Shown here piece by piece: positions 28,131-37,574 of a stretch of DNA of 64,000 nt. Source of the stretch: Lysobacter alkalisoli (GTDB lineage: Bacteria; Pseudomonadota; Gammaproteobacteria; Xanthomonadales; Xanthomonadaceae); NCBI RefSeq assembly GCF_006547045.1, contig NZ_CP041242.1, positions 2,862,001 to 2,926,000 on the forward strand, given 5' to 3'. Each line of letters opens with the position of its first letter. Positions within the stretch are counted from its first letter, which is position 1. The notes under the pieces were generated by a model, which searched no databases, was not told the origin of the DNA, and saw only the letters and a list, made by a program, of their open reading frames with translations. A program made the translations under genes and the position numbers.

Positions 28131-29837
28131 TCACGGCTCCTCCGCCGGGGCGGCGGCAAAGCGCACGCGGCACACCGACTCCCCGCGGCTGTCGGAGGTG
28201 TGTGAGTAGGTCACCCGGTCGGCCGCCAGAGTGGACAGCGACATCCAGCAGATCAGCCGCACCTGCGCAGGGTCCATCTCCACGCCCAGCGCGCTGTCGA
28301 GCAGCAGCGACTCGCGGGCGCTGTCCAGTTCGCTTGAAGCTTCGACGCGGCGGTAGAACACGCTGCCGTCGTGCAGCGCGATCCGCAGGTGGCGCCGGCC
28401 GGGTTGGCTTCGCAGCGCCAGGGCGATGCGCGCATTGGCGACGGTCAGCACTTGCGAGGACGCGCCGACAGGATCCAGCAGCTCAATGTCGTCGCTCCAC
28501 GTCGGCACCCACAGCAGGTTCGACCGACCGTCCAGCCAGTACAGCAGGCTGCGGTGCGCGGCACGCTCGGCGCGGCCCCACAGCTTCCAGGCGTGCGACT
28601 GGTCTTGCCAGGCCAGGTCGGTGATGTCGTCGACGATGACCGGGCCGACCTGGGCATCGGACACGAACAGCTGCCGCGGCGTGCTCTGGGTCGGGTCCTC
28701 GGATTCCTCGATAGGCTGCTCCAGCACCGGGTGACCGAGGTAGGTTGCCGAGGGCGCGATCGCCGGCCAATCGCACGGCTCCTGCGCCTCGAACTGCACC
28801 CGGCTGACGATGACCTGGCTGGACTTGCGGCGCCAGGTAGGCGCCTGGACCATGCGCGCCACCCGGCACGGCCAGATTCGCGTGCCCACTGGCCACGGCT
28901 TCAGGGTCGGGCGCACCAAGGCCAACTCGATGGCACTGCGGGTCTCGATTTCGACCAGCTCGAAGTCCAATGCGTCGCGCCATAGCAACGCCAGGCCGCC
29001 GTCGCGATAGTCCACGCCCACGGTATCTACCGCGATCACGGTGCTGCCGGCCGGCACCGCGGTGGCCAGCACGTCGCCGTCGGTCATCACCGGCAGCACC
29101 CAGTTGCGGCCGGCCCAGTCGTAGACCAGGTTCTCGATGATGCGCCGCTCGCGGGCGCCCTCGACCAGGTCGAAGCTCCAGCCACGGCGGGGGGCGTCGC
29201 GCTTGGGCTCGCGGGTCAGGCCGCCGTCAATCGCCTGCTGCACGTCGGTCAGCCATTCCAGCGACTCGTCAACGGCGCTGCCCCAGTCCGCCGGCAACGG
29301 CCACGCCTGCAGGCGGTCGCCGGTGATGGTGACGGTGGTGTCGTCCAGGCCTGTGAAGACGTAGGTAATGGTGGCGTCGATACGCGACGGACCATCGGTC
29401 GTGACCTTGATCTCCCAGTCGAGCTGCTGAAGCGGGGCGAAGGTGATCGGCAGCATGGCCGGTGGCGTGATCTCGATGCCGTCGCCGTTGACGATGGGCG
29501 TGTCGGTGAGAGTTTGCTCGGTCAGGAAGGCGTTCCAGACCAGGATCACGCGGATCTGCTCAGTGGCCAGGTTGCCGAGGGCGATGTCGCGTGGCACGAC
29601 ATGGATCCGGTGGTAGAAGTCGTCGAAGTAGCTGTGCGCGATGTAACCGTCGCGCGCGACGACGTGCGATGCGACGGGGAGCGTGGGGGTGCGGGCGCCG
29701 GCGCCATACAGCAGGCCGGTGTCGGCGATGCGCACGTCCCAGTCGAGGTGCGCATGATTGATGATATTCGCGCTGCGGGGCGGCAGGTCTGCGCCGAAGT
29801 CGTCGCCGGATACCAGGTAGCCGTCACGGTCTGCCAT
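28131..29837 (-). CDS. phage tail structural protein (virion protein upstream of BR0599)
   Basis: A 568-residue beta-rich protein, with no signal peptide or transmembrane segment. The fragments MADRDGYLVSGDDFG and AGRNWVLPVMTD (with WRDALDFELVEI) resemble the large minor tail proteins found directly upstream of BR0599 in Burkholderia and Pseudomonas siphophages. It is probably a tail-tip hub or wedge component. The family assignment rests on position and general composition. Confidence 0.65.
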   Translation of the reverse strand: MADRDGYLVSGDDFGADLPPRSANIINHAHLDWDVRIADTGLLYGAGARTPTLPVASHVVARDGYIAHSYFDDFYHRIHVVPRDIALGNLATEQIRVILVWNAFLTEQTLTDTPIVNGDGIEITPPAMLPITFAPLQQLDWEIKVTTDGPSRIDATITYVFTGLDDTTVTITGDRLQAWPLPADWGSAVDESLEWLTDVQQAIDGGLTREPKRDAPRRGWSFDLVEGARERRIIENLVYDWAGRNWVLPVMTDGDVLATAVPAGSTVIAVDTVGVDYRDGGLALLWRDALDFELVEIETRSAIELALVRPTLKPWPVGTRIWPCRVARMVQAPTWRRKSSQVIVSRVQFEAQEPCDWPAIAPSATYLGHPVLEQPIEESEDPTQSTPRQLFVSDAQVGPVIVDDITDLAWQDQSHAWKLWGRAERAAHRSLLYWLDGRSNLLWVPTWSDDIELLDPVGASSQVLTVANARIALALRSQPGRRHLRIALHDGSVFYRRVEASSELDSARESLLLDSALGVEMDPAQVRLICWMSLSTLAADRVTYSHTSDSRGESVCRVRFAAAPAEEP

Positions 29838-30884
29838 CTATGCACCGTCGTACCGGATCGCGATCGCGAATGTGCCGCTGTGATCAGCCCCTGCGCCCAG
29901 CGTCCCTGAGCCGACGTCTCCTGTCACTGCTGCATTCCGCCTGTACACCGGATACACCTTCCACTCGTCTGCACCCAGCGGTACAACCTGTCCTGGGGTA
30001 ATGAACTTGTTGCGGGTCAGTCGTGAGTGTCGGAACTCGCCGATCAGCGAAACCTTGTTTGACAACCGCGTCTGGATTACCTGCACCGGCAGCAACGGCG
30101 CTTCGCTGTTCCATTGATTGGGGGACCTGCTGTACAAGGGCACGAGGGCCCTGCTTGCGTTGACAGTGTGCGGCGAGTAGCCACCACCAACACCACCATC
30201 GGCAAAGTGACGGTCTCCGGAGCTCCAGATTGGAGCTCCGGTGCTGTCATCTAGTGCTCCGTGGATTGCATAATTAGGATGCGAGTAGGTGCTCGCGGAT
30301 GTGTGGAACAAGAAAAATGGCTGCGGGCAGAACTGTGCCTCATTACCACCGCCACGATCAGCGACCCCGTCGGCACCGACGCGGCATTGATTGATCCGGG
30401 TCGTATTTGATCCAGATGACGGCCCGCGCTCGCAAATCGACGCCGCGTGCCAGTTCCCGGTGCCCGCGTTACCGCCCGCAGGGCTCTGGCCGAACGCTAG
30501 CCACTGCCAGAAGTCGGTGTTGTAGTTGACCCACAGCCAAACCTCGTCCGGATCGGTGAGCACGTGGATGTGGTACGTCACCGGCCATGACCAGTCCGGG
30601 AACGTGTTGTCTGGCGCAACTGCGCGCAGCAAGCCGAGCCATGCGCGGCGCGGGGCGGGGTCGGTCAGGTTGTTGGAGCCGTCGATGCCGTTGCCGGCAC
30701 GCACTGACAGATGGCTATCGGCGGGCGCGAGGTTGAACGGCGCGGTTTCGCGCAGCACGTCGACATAGCACGTGCCTTTGTGCAGCACGGTGCCGCTGAG
30801 CGTCCAGCCGTTGGTAGTGCACGCATTGCGCAGCGCCGTCAGCAGGTCGGCGAATGAGTTGGCGCTGCCGGAGACGTAGGGCAT
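29838..30884 (-). CDS. phage tail protein, putative
   Basis: A 348-residue protein. ATG 30884 is coupled by TGATG to the upstream gene. The start MPYVSGSANSFADLLTALRN, then CTTNGWTLSG, has the same layout as the neighbour (a helix that ends in NGWT). The body is aromatic and Gly/Ser-rich (WLWVNYNTDFWQW), consistent with a surface-exposed structural protein. It carries no DGR variable repeat. Function unknown beyond tail-tip location. Confidence 0.6.
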   Translation of the reverse strand: MPYVSGSANSFADLLTALRNACTTNGWTLSGTVLHKGTCYVDVLRETAPFNLAPADSHLSVRAGNGIDGSNNLTDPAPRRAWLGLLRAVAPDNTFPDWSWPVTYHIHVLTDPDEVWLWVNYNTDFWQWLAFGQSPAGGNAGTGNWHAASICERGPSSGSNTTRINQCRVGADGVADRGGGNEAQFCPQPFFLFHTSASTYSHPNYAIHGALDDSTGAPIWSSGDRHFADGGVGGGYSPHTVNASRALVPLYSRSPNQWNSEAPLLPVQVIQTRLSNKVSLIGEFRHSRLTRNKFITPGQVVPLGADEWKVYPVYRRNAAVTGDVGSGTLGAGADHSGTFAIAIRYDGA

Positions 30885-31750
30885 CAGGCGAGCCTCAAGG
30901 CGAAGTAGTCGTTGAACGAGGTGCGGCCGACATCCTGGATGCACACCCAGTCATCGCCATCGGCTGAGACCGTGCTCTCGACCGTGTTGTTGAAATTGCT
31001 GACGTAGCCGATGCCGTCAAGCACGCCGTAGACGTTGGGCTCGGCGTCATTGATGCGGATCCGCATGACCGGGTACTGGTCGTTTGTGTCGCGCAGCTGC
31101 GATGTCGCACCGGCAACCCATGCGTTGTTCCACGGGTACATGTCGGGCTGTTTCCACGAGCCGTCGAACCATCGGATGCGGAAGTTCGGCCGGTTGCCCT
31201 TCCACGGCATCGACATCGCGGTGTCGCTGTAGCGCGTGAGCGCTGGGCCGTTGAGCATGCCGGCCACATACATGGGGTACGGGTACTGCGACGGCAGGGA
31301 ATACGGCAGGAAGAAACCGGCGCCGCCGGAGGTGTACACCGGCGTGCCGATTTTGAGCGCCAGGTTGATGCGGCGAGCGTTGACCTGCAACCAGTAGTCG
31401 ACGCGCTGGTTGTGCGCGGGGATGCCGCTCTCGATGATCCCTGGCTGCGCGGACCAAGGGTTGCCGGGCACATAGCCGGTGAATCCCGCAACGGAGATGT
31501 TGTAGTAGTCGGCGCTGACGTTGTCGTAGGTGCGAAAGCCGATGAATATTTCGTCGGTGCCGGCCAGGCCCTCGCCCTGCAGGATCAGCTCATCCTGCAG
31601 GCCGGTACCGACGGTGGGCGCCACGCCAGTGGCGTAACGCAGTGTCGTCCAGCCATTGAGCTCGGCCAGCGCCTGTATCCGCAGCAACAACTCTTTGTGC
31701 GCGATGCCGGTGGTGCCAGTCTGGTCGGTGAAGTCGATCGAAAAGGCCAT
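30884..31750 (-). CDS. phage tail protein, putative
   Basis: A 288-residue protein starting at MAFSIDFTDQTG (ATG 31750). Its N-terminal helix (LLLRIQALAELNGWTTLRYA) parallels that of the following gene, so the two may be diverged duplicates. The rest is beta-rich with many aromatics (PWSAQPGIIES, WFDGSWKQPDMYPW). It lies between the tape measure and tail tip genes and probably forms part of the distal tail. Confidence 0.6.
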   Translation of the reverse strand: MAFSIDFTDQTGTTGIAHKELLLRIQALAELNGWTTLRYATGVAPTVGTGLQDELILQGEGLAGTDEIFIGFRTYDNVSADYYNISVAGFTGYVPGNPWSAQPGIIESGIPAHNQRVDYWLQVNARRINLALKIGTPVYTSGGAGFFLPYSLPSQYPYPMYVAGMLNGPALTRYSDTAMSMPWKGNRPNFRIRWFDGSWKQPDMYPWNNAWVAGATSQLRDTNDQYPVMRIRINDAEPNVYGVLDGIGYVSNFNNTVESTVSADGDDWVCIQDVGRTSFNDYFALRLA

Positions 31751-31751
31751 G

Positions 31752-34700
31752 TCAGCTCCCCAGCAGCTGTCGAATCGCACCGGCATTGCGGCCGATCTTG
31801 TTGACGAACACCACGTCGCTTGACGGATCCTCCAGGTAACCGCCGACCAACTGCGCGCTGTCGATCAGGTTGACGCTGCTGACGTTGACTTGCGGGGCCG
31901 CAGGTTGTCCGCCGACAAGGCCGCCCTCGGCGAAGCTGAAACGCGGTGCACGGGGCGCCACCCGCGGCGCCGGGGCGTTGGCAAAGCGGGCGCGGCCGGC
32001 ATGGATGGCACGCATGGCGTCGAGGCCGTAAGCACGGACGGTCTCCTGCGGCATCACGTACTCGCCGCGATGGACAACACCGGCGGGTGCGTACTTGCCA
32101 CCGTAGCCCGTGAATCCGCCGTCGGCGAAACCGCCGGCACTGGACATGCTGTTGGCGATGAGCAGCGTTGTGGCGGCGGACTGCAATGCAGCAGCAGATG
32201 CGCCGAGGGCCGTGGCACCATTGGCGACCACGCCACCCGCCAGCGCTGTAGCGCCGGCGGCCGTGGTCAACTGGGCCGCACCCTCGCCGACGTTCTCGGC
32301 ACCGCTCTTGCGTGCCAACAACTGCATCAGCTTTGCCCGGGCGATAGCGGCGAGCTGTTCAGCAGCGAAGCGCGCCAGGCCCTGGGCCATGTTGGTGAAG
32401 AACTGGCGGGCGGCGTCGGCCAGGCTGGCGGTGCCGGTGGCCAGGGATTCGAGCGCGCCGGCGAGCGAACCTTCGAACGTGTTGGCAATGGTCTGGCTCA
32501 ACAGGTCGGTGGTGTTGCGCATCTGGTCCAGTTCCAGACGCATGCGCTGCACGTTGGCCAGGGCCTGCTCGTTGCCGGTGACGCGGGCCAGCTCTTCCAT
32601 GCGCGGGATCAGCTGGTCGAGGGCGCCCAACTCCTGGCCGTACAGTGCGACGATCTGGCGCTGTGCCTCGGCCTGGGTGATCAGGCCGGATTGGACGTTG
32701 AGCTGGATGCGCTGCTGGGCGATCTCAATCGCGCCCATGATCCGCTGGTACTCGGCATGCAGCTGATCCAGCTCGCGGGAGGCCTCGCGCATGGTCTGCA
32801 GGCGACGGACTTCCGCCGCCTCGGCTGCGCGGCCGAGGTTCTCGTAGTCTTGGGCGAGCTTTTGCAGGCGCTTGGACTCTTCGTCCAGGTGCGGCGGCAC
32901 GGGCCGCCCCTGCATGCGGGCAATCTCGAGCTGCACCTGCACGTACTCGCGGGCCATGTCGATGCGACGCTGCTCGCCGTCGACGAGCTGGGCGTAGTCC
33001 TCGAGGAGGGCCTTGGTGGCCTCGCTCGCATTCTTGAATGCGCCGTTCTCGATTTCGTAGCGGATGCGTTGGGCTTCGCTGAGCTGGGTTTCACCTTCCT
33101 CCAGCTGCTCGAGCATGTCGGCGCGGCGAACGAGGTTGTCCAGTTCGCGACGGGCGGCCTCCTCGGCCTTCTGGGCGTCGGTCTGGGTAGTGCGTTTGCT
33201 GCGCTCCTTGAACCGCTCACGGATGGATTTGAGCGCCTGGTCGAAGGCGCCGCCGCTGATGCCGCCGTCGGCGCCAAAGATCACGTCGGTGAGTAGACCG
33301 CTGTCCGGGCTGGCCTCGCGCAGTTCAGTGAACTGGCGCTTGAGGTCGGCCACGGCCGCGGCGTACTTCTCGGACTGGGTGGCGGAGTCCTTGACGGCTG
33401 AGGTGATGGCTTGCTGGGCCTTGATGCCGCGCTCTTGCACGGCTTGCTGGTCGGCCTCGGCCTTGGCGACATCGTCGAGCGCTTTCTTCTGCTGCTCCAA
33501 TGCGGCCCGCCGCTCGTTCAAGCTCTTGAGAATCGTGTCGCGGTTGGCACGGATAATCAGTCCGCCGAACAGACCGCCGGGCGCCGTGAATGCCCCAAAC
33601 GCATTGCGCCCCTCTGCCGTCTTGATCGCCCGCTCGACACCGCGCATCTGCGCTTCGATGTCCGTGCGGCCGACGTCCTTCATCGCTTGCCACACATCCA
33701 GCACTTCGCGCTTTACGTAGGACCACGCCCGCTCGATGGAGCCAGCGTTGTCGCGCATCTGCTGGGCGCGTTGCTCCGACGTACGCGCGAGCAGGTCCAT
33801 GCTCAATCGCACGGCATCCTGTTCGCGGCCCTGGTCCACCAGCGCCTGTACCTGTTCCAGCGTGGCGACGGTGAGGAAGTGATAGCGCTGGTTCAACTCG
33901 ATCAGGCCCGGAACAGGGGCCTTTGCCAACCGCAGGACTTCGTGGGTGGTCTGCTCGATGCTCTGGCCTGTCAGCTCGGACAGGTTAACCGCCGCGCTGA
34001 TCATATCCTGCAGCGTGTCAGCGCTTGCCTGACCAGACTTGGCCAGCAGCACCGCAGCCTCCTGGGCCTTGCCGAACTCACCGGACACTGCGCCTACTTC
34101 GCGGGCCATGTCAGACAGGTGCCCTGCCGTGACACCTGCGATGTTGCCGGTCGAGATCAACGCCGACTCAAGGGCGCGCAACTCGGTGTAGCCCTTGAAA
34201 GCTGCTACTGCAAAGACTGCGACTGCAGCACCGGCCGCAGCAATCGGCGCCGCCATGCCGCTGAACAAAGCACCCACAACGCCAGCCCGTCCACCCAGCG
34301 ACACCAGTGATGTGGTGGCGCCGCGCCACGAGCCCATGGACAGCTGCCGCAGCAACGCGGCCACTGACTGCTGGGTCTGCACGGTGTGCAGCTGCAGGCC
34401 GCGCATGGCGCGGGCCTGCTGATTGATGTTCTGGATGCCAGCGCGGCGGGCGGCAATGCCCGCCATGGCGCGGTTGTACTGCTCGCGGCTGATGCGGCCG
34501 GAGTCGACGGCCTGTTTCAGACGGACCTCGTCCTGCGCCAGCTGCTTGAGCTGCGCGCCTGCCTTGTCGTAGCGCGATACGGTGCCGTCCAGCGTCTTCT
34601 GCTGTTTGGCGGTGCTGCGCTCCAGGGTGCCCTGGGTCTTGTCGAGCTTGACCAGTGCCTGGTCGTACTCCTCAGCGGTGACCAGGCCCTTGGCCATGGC

Positions 34701-35015
34701 CTTGTCGAGCATGGCCTCGGTGTCGGCCAGGTCTTCCCAACTGGAAGCGCCGCGGTCCAGTCGGTCCTGCAGCTGTCCGATCAGGCCGATCTCTTCGGCG
34801 ATGGCCGCTTGCGTGGCCTGGCTGGCCTGCACGTAGGCGCGCTGGGCCTGGACGTTGGCGTCGGTGCCGCCGCCGGCAACGTCGGTGGTGGCCTCGCGGG
34901 CGGTGTCGGCCAGTGCCTCCAGGTCCTTGCTGGTGGCGCGGATGGCCTTGCGCGCGGAATCGAAGTCCGCGCGCATCCGCATGTCGATGGTGAAGTCTTG
35001 ACCGCCCGTTGCCAC
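31752..35015 (-). CDS. tail length tape measure protein
   Basis: A 1087-residue protein starting at GTG 35015 with GAGGAAA upstream. It is long and largely alpha-helical/coiled-coil. A membrane-like segment lies at about residues 245-275 (VVGALFSGMAAPIAAAGAAV, then FAVAAFKGY). The TMP core motif follows: LRALESALISTGNIAGVTAG, then MAREVGAVSGEFGKAQEA. The C-terminus has the typical GGFTGYGGKYAPAGVVHRGEY motif. In siphoviruses its length sets the tail length; about 1087 residues predicts a tail of roughly 150 nm by the usual ratio (inference). It follows the gpG/gpGT genes as in lambda. Confidence 0.92.
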   Translation of the reverse strand: MATGGQDFTIDMRMRADFDSARKAIRATSKDLEALADTAREATTDVAGGGTDANVQAQRAYVQASQATQAAIAEEIGLIGQLQDRLDRGASSWEDLADTEAMLDKAMAKGLVTAEEYDQALVKLDKTQGTLERSTAKQQKTLDGTVSRYDKAGAQLKQLAQDEVRLKQAVDSGRISREQYNRAMAGIAARRAGIQNINQQARAMRGLQLHTVQTQQSVAALLRQLSMGSWRGATTSLVSLGGRAGVVGALFSGMAAPIAAAGAAVAVFAVAAFKGYTELRALESALISTGNIAGVTAGHLSDMAREVGAVSGEFGKAQEAAVLLAKSGQASADTLQDMISAAVNLSELTGQSIEQTTHEVLRLAKAPVPGLIELNQRYHFLTVATLEQVQALVDQGREQDAVRLSMDLLARTSEQRAQQMRDNAGSIERAWSYVKREVLDVWQAMKDVGRTDIEAQMRGVERAIKTAEGRNAFGAFTAPGGLFGGLIIRANRDTILKSLNERRAALEQQKKALDDVAKAEADQQAVQERGIKAQQAITSAVKDSATQSEKYAAAVADLKRQFTELREASPDSGLLTDVIFGADGGISGGAFDQALKSIRERFKERSKRTTQTDAQKAEEAARRELDNLVRRADMLEQLEEGETQLSEAQRIRYEIENGAFKNASEATKALLEDYAQLVDGEQRRIDMAREYVQVQLEIARMQGRPVPPHLDEESKRLQKLAQDYENLGRAAEAAEVRRLQTMREASRELDQLHAEYQRIMGAIEIAQQRIQLNVQSGLITQAEAQRQIVALYGQELGALDQLIPRMEELARVTGNEQALANVQRMRLELDQMRNTTDLLSQTIANTFEGSLAGALESLATGTASLADAARQFFTNMAQGLARFAAEQLAAIARAKLMQLLARKSGAENVGEGAAQLTTAAGATALAGGVVANGATALGASAAALQSAATTLLIANSMSSAGGFADGGFTGYGGKYAPAGVVHRGEYVMPQETVRAYGLDAMRAIHAGRARFANAPAPRVAPRAPRFSFAEGGLVGGQPAAPQVNVSSVNLIDSAQLVGGYLEDPSSDVVFVNKIGRNAGAIRQLLGS

Positions 35016-35016
35016 G

Positions 35017-35298
35017 TCAGCGTTTCCTCAGTTGCTTGATCCGGGCGATCGTTGCCCGCAGCCCTTCTTTCGAATCCACATTGCCGGCCATCAGGTCCTC
35101 GATCAGGTCGGCCCGTGCGGCGTTCCGGCTGCGCTGCAGGGCTTGGTGAAAGTGGGTCAGCTGTCGTTGGGTGTATCGGCCGAGGCGGTCGGCGTCTCCG
35201 AGTCCGGCGCCGGCGAGCTCGACGAAGATGTCGAACCAGCCAGCCGCATCCTTGTCAGCCGCCCCTGGATGACCACCGTCGCCTCGTGCAGAAAAAAA
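35017..35298 (-). CDS. gpT extension, made as gpGT by -1 frameshifting
   Basis: This frame has no convincing start of its own but is open from the slippery site to 35017. Joined to gpG by a -1 shift it gives the helical tail TQRQLTHFHQALQRSR and ends in ARIKQLRKR. A basic, helical T domain that binds the tape measure is what the lambda gpGT model predicts. It ends 2 bp before the tape-measure start. Confidence 0.7.
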   Translation of the reverse strand, partial: FFSARGDGGHPGAADKDAAGWFDIFVELAGAGLGDADRLGRYTQRQLTHFHQALQRSRNAARADLIEDLMAGNVDSKEGLRATIARIKQLRKR

Positions 35299-35693
35299 TG
35301 GCCGTTCACCGCCCACCAGGTGCTGAGCAGGGCGTCTGTTTCACGCGGGCCGAGTGATTCCACCCAGGCCACATCACGCTCCACGGCCACCGCCACCGCG
35401 CGCTTCAGGTAGGCGGCGTGGCGGCCGAACAGGCTGCGGATCGCTTCCCACGCGTCGCGGAATTCGCCGCTGGTGTTGGTCAGCAGCTCAACGGCATCGT
35501 CGAGAAAGCCGCGCTGTCCGTAGACGATGTCCATAGATGTCCAGAAGTCGTACTCGTGGACGGTGATGGACTCGCCACCCAGCGTGAGGGTGATGTCGGG
35601 CTTGAGCACCTGCAGCTCGTCCGCCGTCTTGTCGACGGCGGAGGGCTTGTGGATCGGCTGGCCGATCGGGTCCGGGTTGACCTTACGCGCCAT
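35157..35693 (-). CDS. tail assembly chaperone (gpG-like)
   Basis: A 178-residue protein directly upstream of the tape measure and downstream of the tail tube, the standard position for gpG. It opens with a flexible N-terminus, then LKPDITLTLGGESITVHEYD, and ends in a Ser/Pro-rich tail (STSSSSSPAPDSETPTASAD). The run T7 inside codons for His-Phe-Phe (GHFFLHEA) is a -1 slippery site, so a minority of ribosomes should make gpGT. Confidence 0.75.
   Translation of the reverse strand: MARKVNPDPIGQPIHKPSAVDKTADELQVLKPDITLTLGGESITVHEYDFWTSMDIVYGQRGFLDDAVELLTNTSGEFRDAWEAIRSLFGRHAAYLKRAVAVAVERDVAWVESLGPRETDALLSTWWAVNGHFFLHEATVVIQGRLTRMRLAGSTSSSSSPAPDSETPTASADTPNDS
35292..35298 (-). promoter_or_regulatory. 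programmed -1 ribosomal frameshift site (T TTT TTT)
   Basis: On the minus strand the codons CAT TTT TTT CTG contain seven consecutive T. Slippage by -1 keeps Phe-tRNA pairing in both sites and moves translation into the frame that continues to 35017. The position between the G and T parts is as in lambda-like phages. Confidence 0.75.
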
Positions 35694-35696
35694 GGC

Positions 35697-36449
35697 TTAT
35701 GCCGCGTCCGGAATCTCGAACCGGCCGAAGCCGCCGAGGGTGGGATCGGTGGCATTGTCCGAGTCGAACAGCGCGGTGCCGGACAGCGGCAGCTCGCCGA
35801 ACTCCTCGTTGATCATGCCGAGGTTCTCGACCGGGTTGAACTGCACGCGGTACAGGTGGGCGCGGACGCGGGAGCCGTCGACGGTGTTGATGCCGTCCAT
35901 GTACAGGTAGCGCTCCGGCGGCTGGGCCGTGAACAGCGGCAGGCTGGTGAAGGCGTCGTGGTCGTAGTCCGCGACCAGCGGCTGCACGAAGCTGCCCAGG
36001 TCGAGGATCTCGATCACGCTGCCGTTGGCATCGTCGCGGCGGTAGTGCGTGCCGGCGGTCAGGGCCGCGGCCATGTCGTCCTCGATGCTGAGGTTGGTGA
36101 CATTGGCACCGTTCTGCAGGGCGACGCGATCGCCGACGACCAGTCCGGACGGCAGCACCTCTCCCGCCACGCTGCCGGCGGTGACGTTCTGCGGCGTGGA
36201 GTACAGGCCCAGCTGCACGTTGTACGGGTTGAAGTAGCGCAACACGAGATTGAGCTCGACCGTGGTGGAGGTGCGCAGGCGAGCCGACTGCAGGCGGTTG
36301 CCCGAGAAGGTCTCGGTGCGGTCGACGTTCTCGGTGTTGAGGTTGATCTCGCACGAGGACTGGTCGCCCACCCAGGTGAGCGCGCCGGGCTGCCCGCTCG
36401 GCAGCTTGGTGCCGAGGTAGATCCGGCCCTGGAAGCTGAAGTCTTTCAT
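35697..36449 (-). CDS. major tail tube protein
   Basis: A 250-residue soluble beta protein (MKDFSFQGRIYLGTKLPSGQ). Its position before gpG and the tape measure and its length fit the major tail (tube) protein of siphoviruses. The segment RVRAHLYRVQFNPVENLGMI, followed by INEEFGELPLSGTAL, matches the type seen in phage tail tube proteins. It polymerises as hexameric rings around the tape measure. Confidence 0.8.
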   Translation of the reverse strand: MKDFSFQGRIYLGTKLPSGQPGALTWVGDQSSCEINLNTENVDRTETFSGNRLQSARLRTSTTVELNLVLRYFNPYNVQLGLYSTPQNVTAGSVAGEVLPSGLVVGDRVALQNGANVTNLSIEDDMAAALTAGTHYRRDDANGSVIEILDLGSFVQPLVADYDHDAFTSLPLFTAQPPERYLYMDGINTVDGSRVRAHLYRVQFNPVENLGMINEEFGELPLSGTALFDSDNATDPTLGGFGRFEIPDAA

Positions 36450-36496
36450 GGTGGTGTCTCCGGTGTGGTGCCGGCACGCCGGCGGGTTGGACGGGG

Positions 36497-37144
36497 TTAT
36501 CGGTGATTGCGCAGGTAGCTGCCGATCTGCCGCTCGACATCGGCGCGCAGCAGGTTGCGGGAGTAGTCGAGCAGGCGTTCCGGCCGGCGGCCCTTGGCGA
36601 GCATCTGGGCGACGGTGGAGCGGTAGAGGACGTCAAGCGGCTGGTCCATGCGCTCGCGTTGCTTGCCCTTGCGGTCGGTATAGGTGCGCTTCCATGTCTT
36701 GGCGCCCGGGATGCGCTGCACGGCGTGCAGGTTCCCGGACTTCATGCGGGCGATGAAGGCGTGTGCCTCGAGTTGACGCCGGCCGCGGTACACGCTGTAG
36801 GTCACGCCCTTGCGGGTCTGCCTGCCGCTGAAGTTGAGCAGGCCGATGCCGCGCTTCCACTGTCCGGTCAGGCGGACACCGGTGAGCCGGGCCGAGCCCT
36901 CGCCACGCACGACGGTGGCGCGCATGTGGTTGCGCACGCGGGTGGCGGTGATGTTGTACTCGGCCTGGATGTCGCGGCGCGCCTCCACGGACAGGCGCCG
37001 GGCCAGGGTCTGGATGGCACGCTCCTGGAACCACGGGATACGGTTGCCCAGCAGTTCCATGTCACGGCCGAACGCCGCGGTGCCGTCGATGTCGAACGAG
37101 ACACCCGTGGTGCGGCCGTGGCGCTCGCGCAGGACCCTAGCCAT
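36497..37144 (-). CDS. minor tail protein Z (gpZ-like)
   Basis: A 215-residue basic protein. The segments FGRDMELLGNRIPWFQERAI, QTLARRLSVEARRDIQAEYN and, in the middle, GIGLLNFSGRQTRKGVTYSV match the prophage minor tail protein Z family. In lambda, gpZ acts with gpU at the head-proximal end of the tail. The order Z-tube is conserved here and the start overlaps the upstream gene by 8 bp. Confidence 0.82.
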   Translation of the reverse strand: MARVLRERHGRTTGVSFDIDGTAAFGRDMELLGNRIPWFQERAIQTLARRLSVEARRDIQAEYNITATRVRNHMRATVVRGEGSARLTGVRLTGQWKRGIGLLNFSGRQTRKGVTYSVYRGRRQLEAHAFIARMKSGNLHAVQRIPGAKTWKRTYTDRKGKQRERMDQPLDVLYRSTVAQMLAKGRRPERLLDYSRNLLRADVERQIGSYLRNHR

Positions 37145-37574
37145 TGCGGGTGTACCCCGTGGTCCACTGGATCTCGGCGGCGACCACCGGCATGCCCTCG
37201 GGACGATCGAGGAAGACCGTCTCTTCGTACTGCACGGGCAGCGCGTCGGGCATCTGGTGGTACTCGGACAGGCGGCGGTCGACGTCGTCCTCGGCCAGCA
37301 GCACGCGGGCCATGGAATCGGTGAAGCTGGCCGGGACCTCGATCTCGATCACGCCGCGCAGGGCGCGCCCGCGCGACGGTCGCTGCTGGCCGCGCTCGGT
37401 GCGCAGCTTGTTGACCACCGCCACGGTGCAACGCTGGGCCGTGGGGATGCCGGTCTCGGTGCGCTCGGTGCGCACGTTGAGGCCGAGGTCGGTGTGGTAG
37501 CCGTTGGCGGTGGTGATGCCGCGCAGGGCATCGGCCAGCGCTTCCAGAATGGCCTGGGTGGGCGCGTCAGCCAT
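37137..37574 (-). CDS. tail terminator / minor tail protein U-like
   Basis: A 145-residue protein. ATG 37574 (MADAPTQAILEALADALRGI) overlaps the upstream stop. An N-terminal helix is followed by a beta core (YHTDLGLNVRTERTETGIPT, then CTVAVVNK and IEIEVPASF), the usual layout of tail terminator proteins. It sits between the head-tail joining gene and gpZ, where gpU occurs in lambda. Confidence 0.65.
   Translation of the reverse strand: MADAPTQAILEALADALRGITTANGYHTDLGLNVRTERTETGIPTAQRCTVAVVNKLRTERGQQRPSRGRALRGVIEIEVPASFTDSMARVLLAEDDVDRRLSEYHQMPDALPVQYEETVFLDRPEGMPVVAAEIQWTTGYTRNG

Noticed and set aside
23459-31750. A DGR variable repeat in tail genes
   Set aside because: No GFALACRRAG-like end or template similarity in the tail-tip and fibre genes; only the three early-operon genes carry it.
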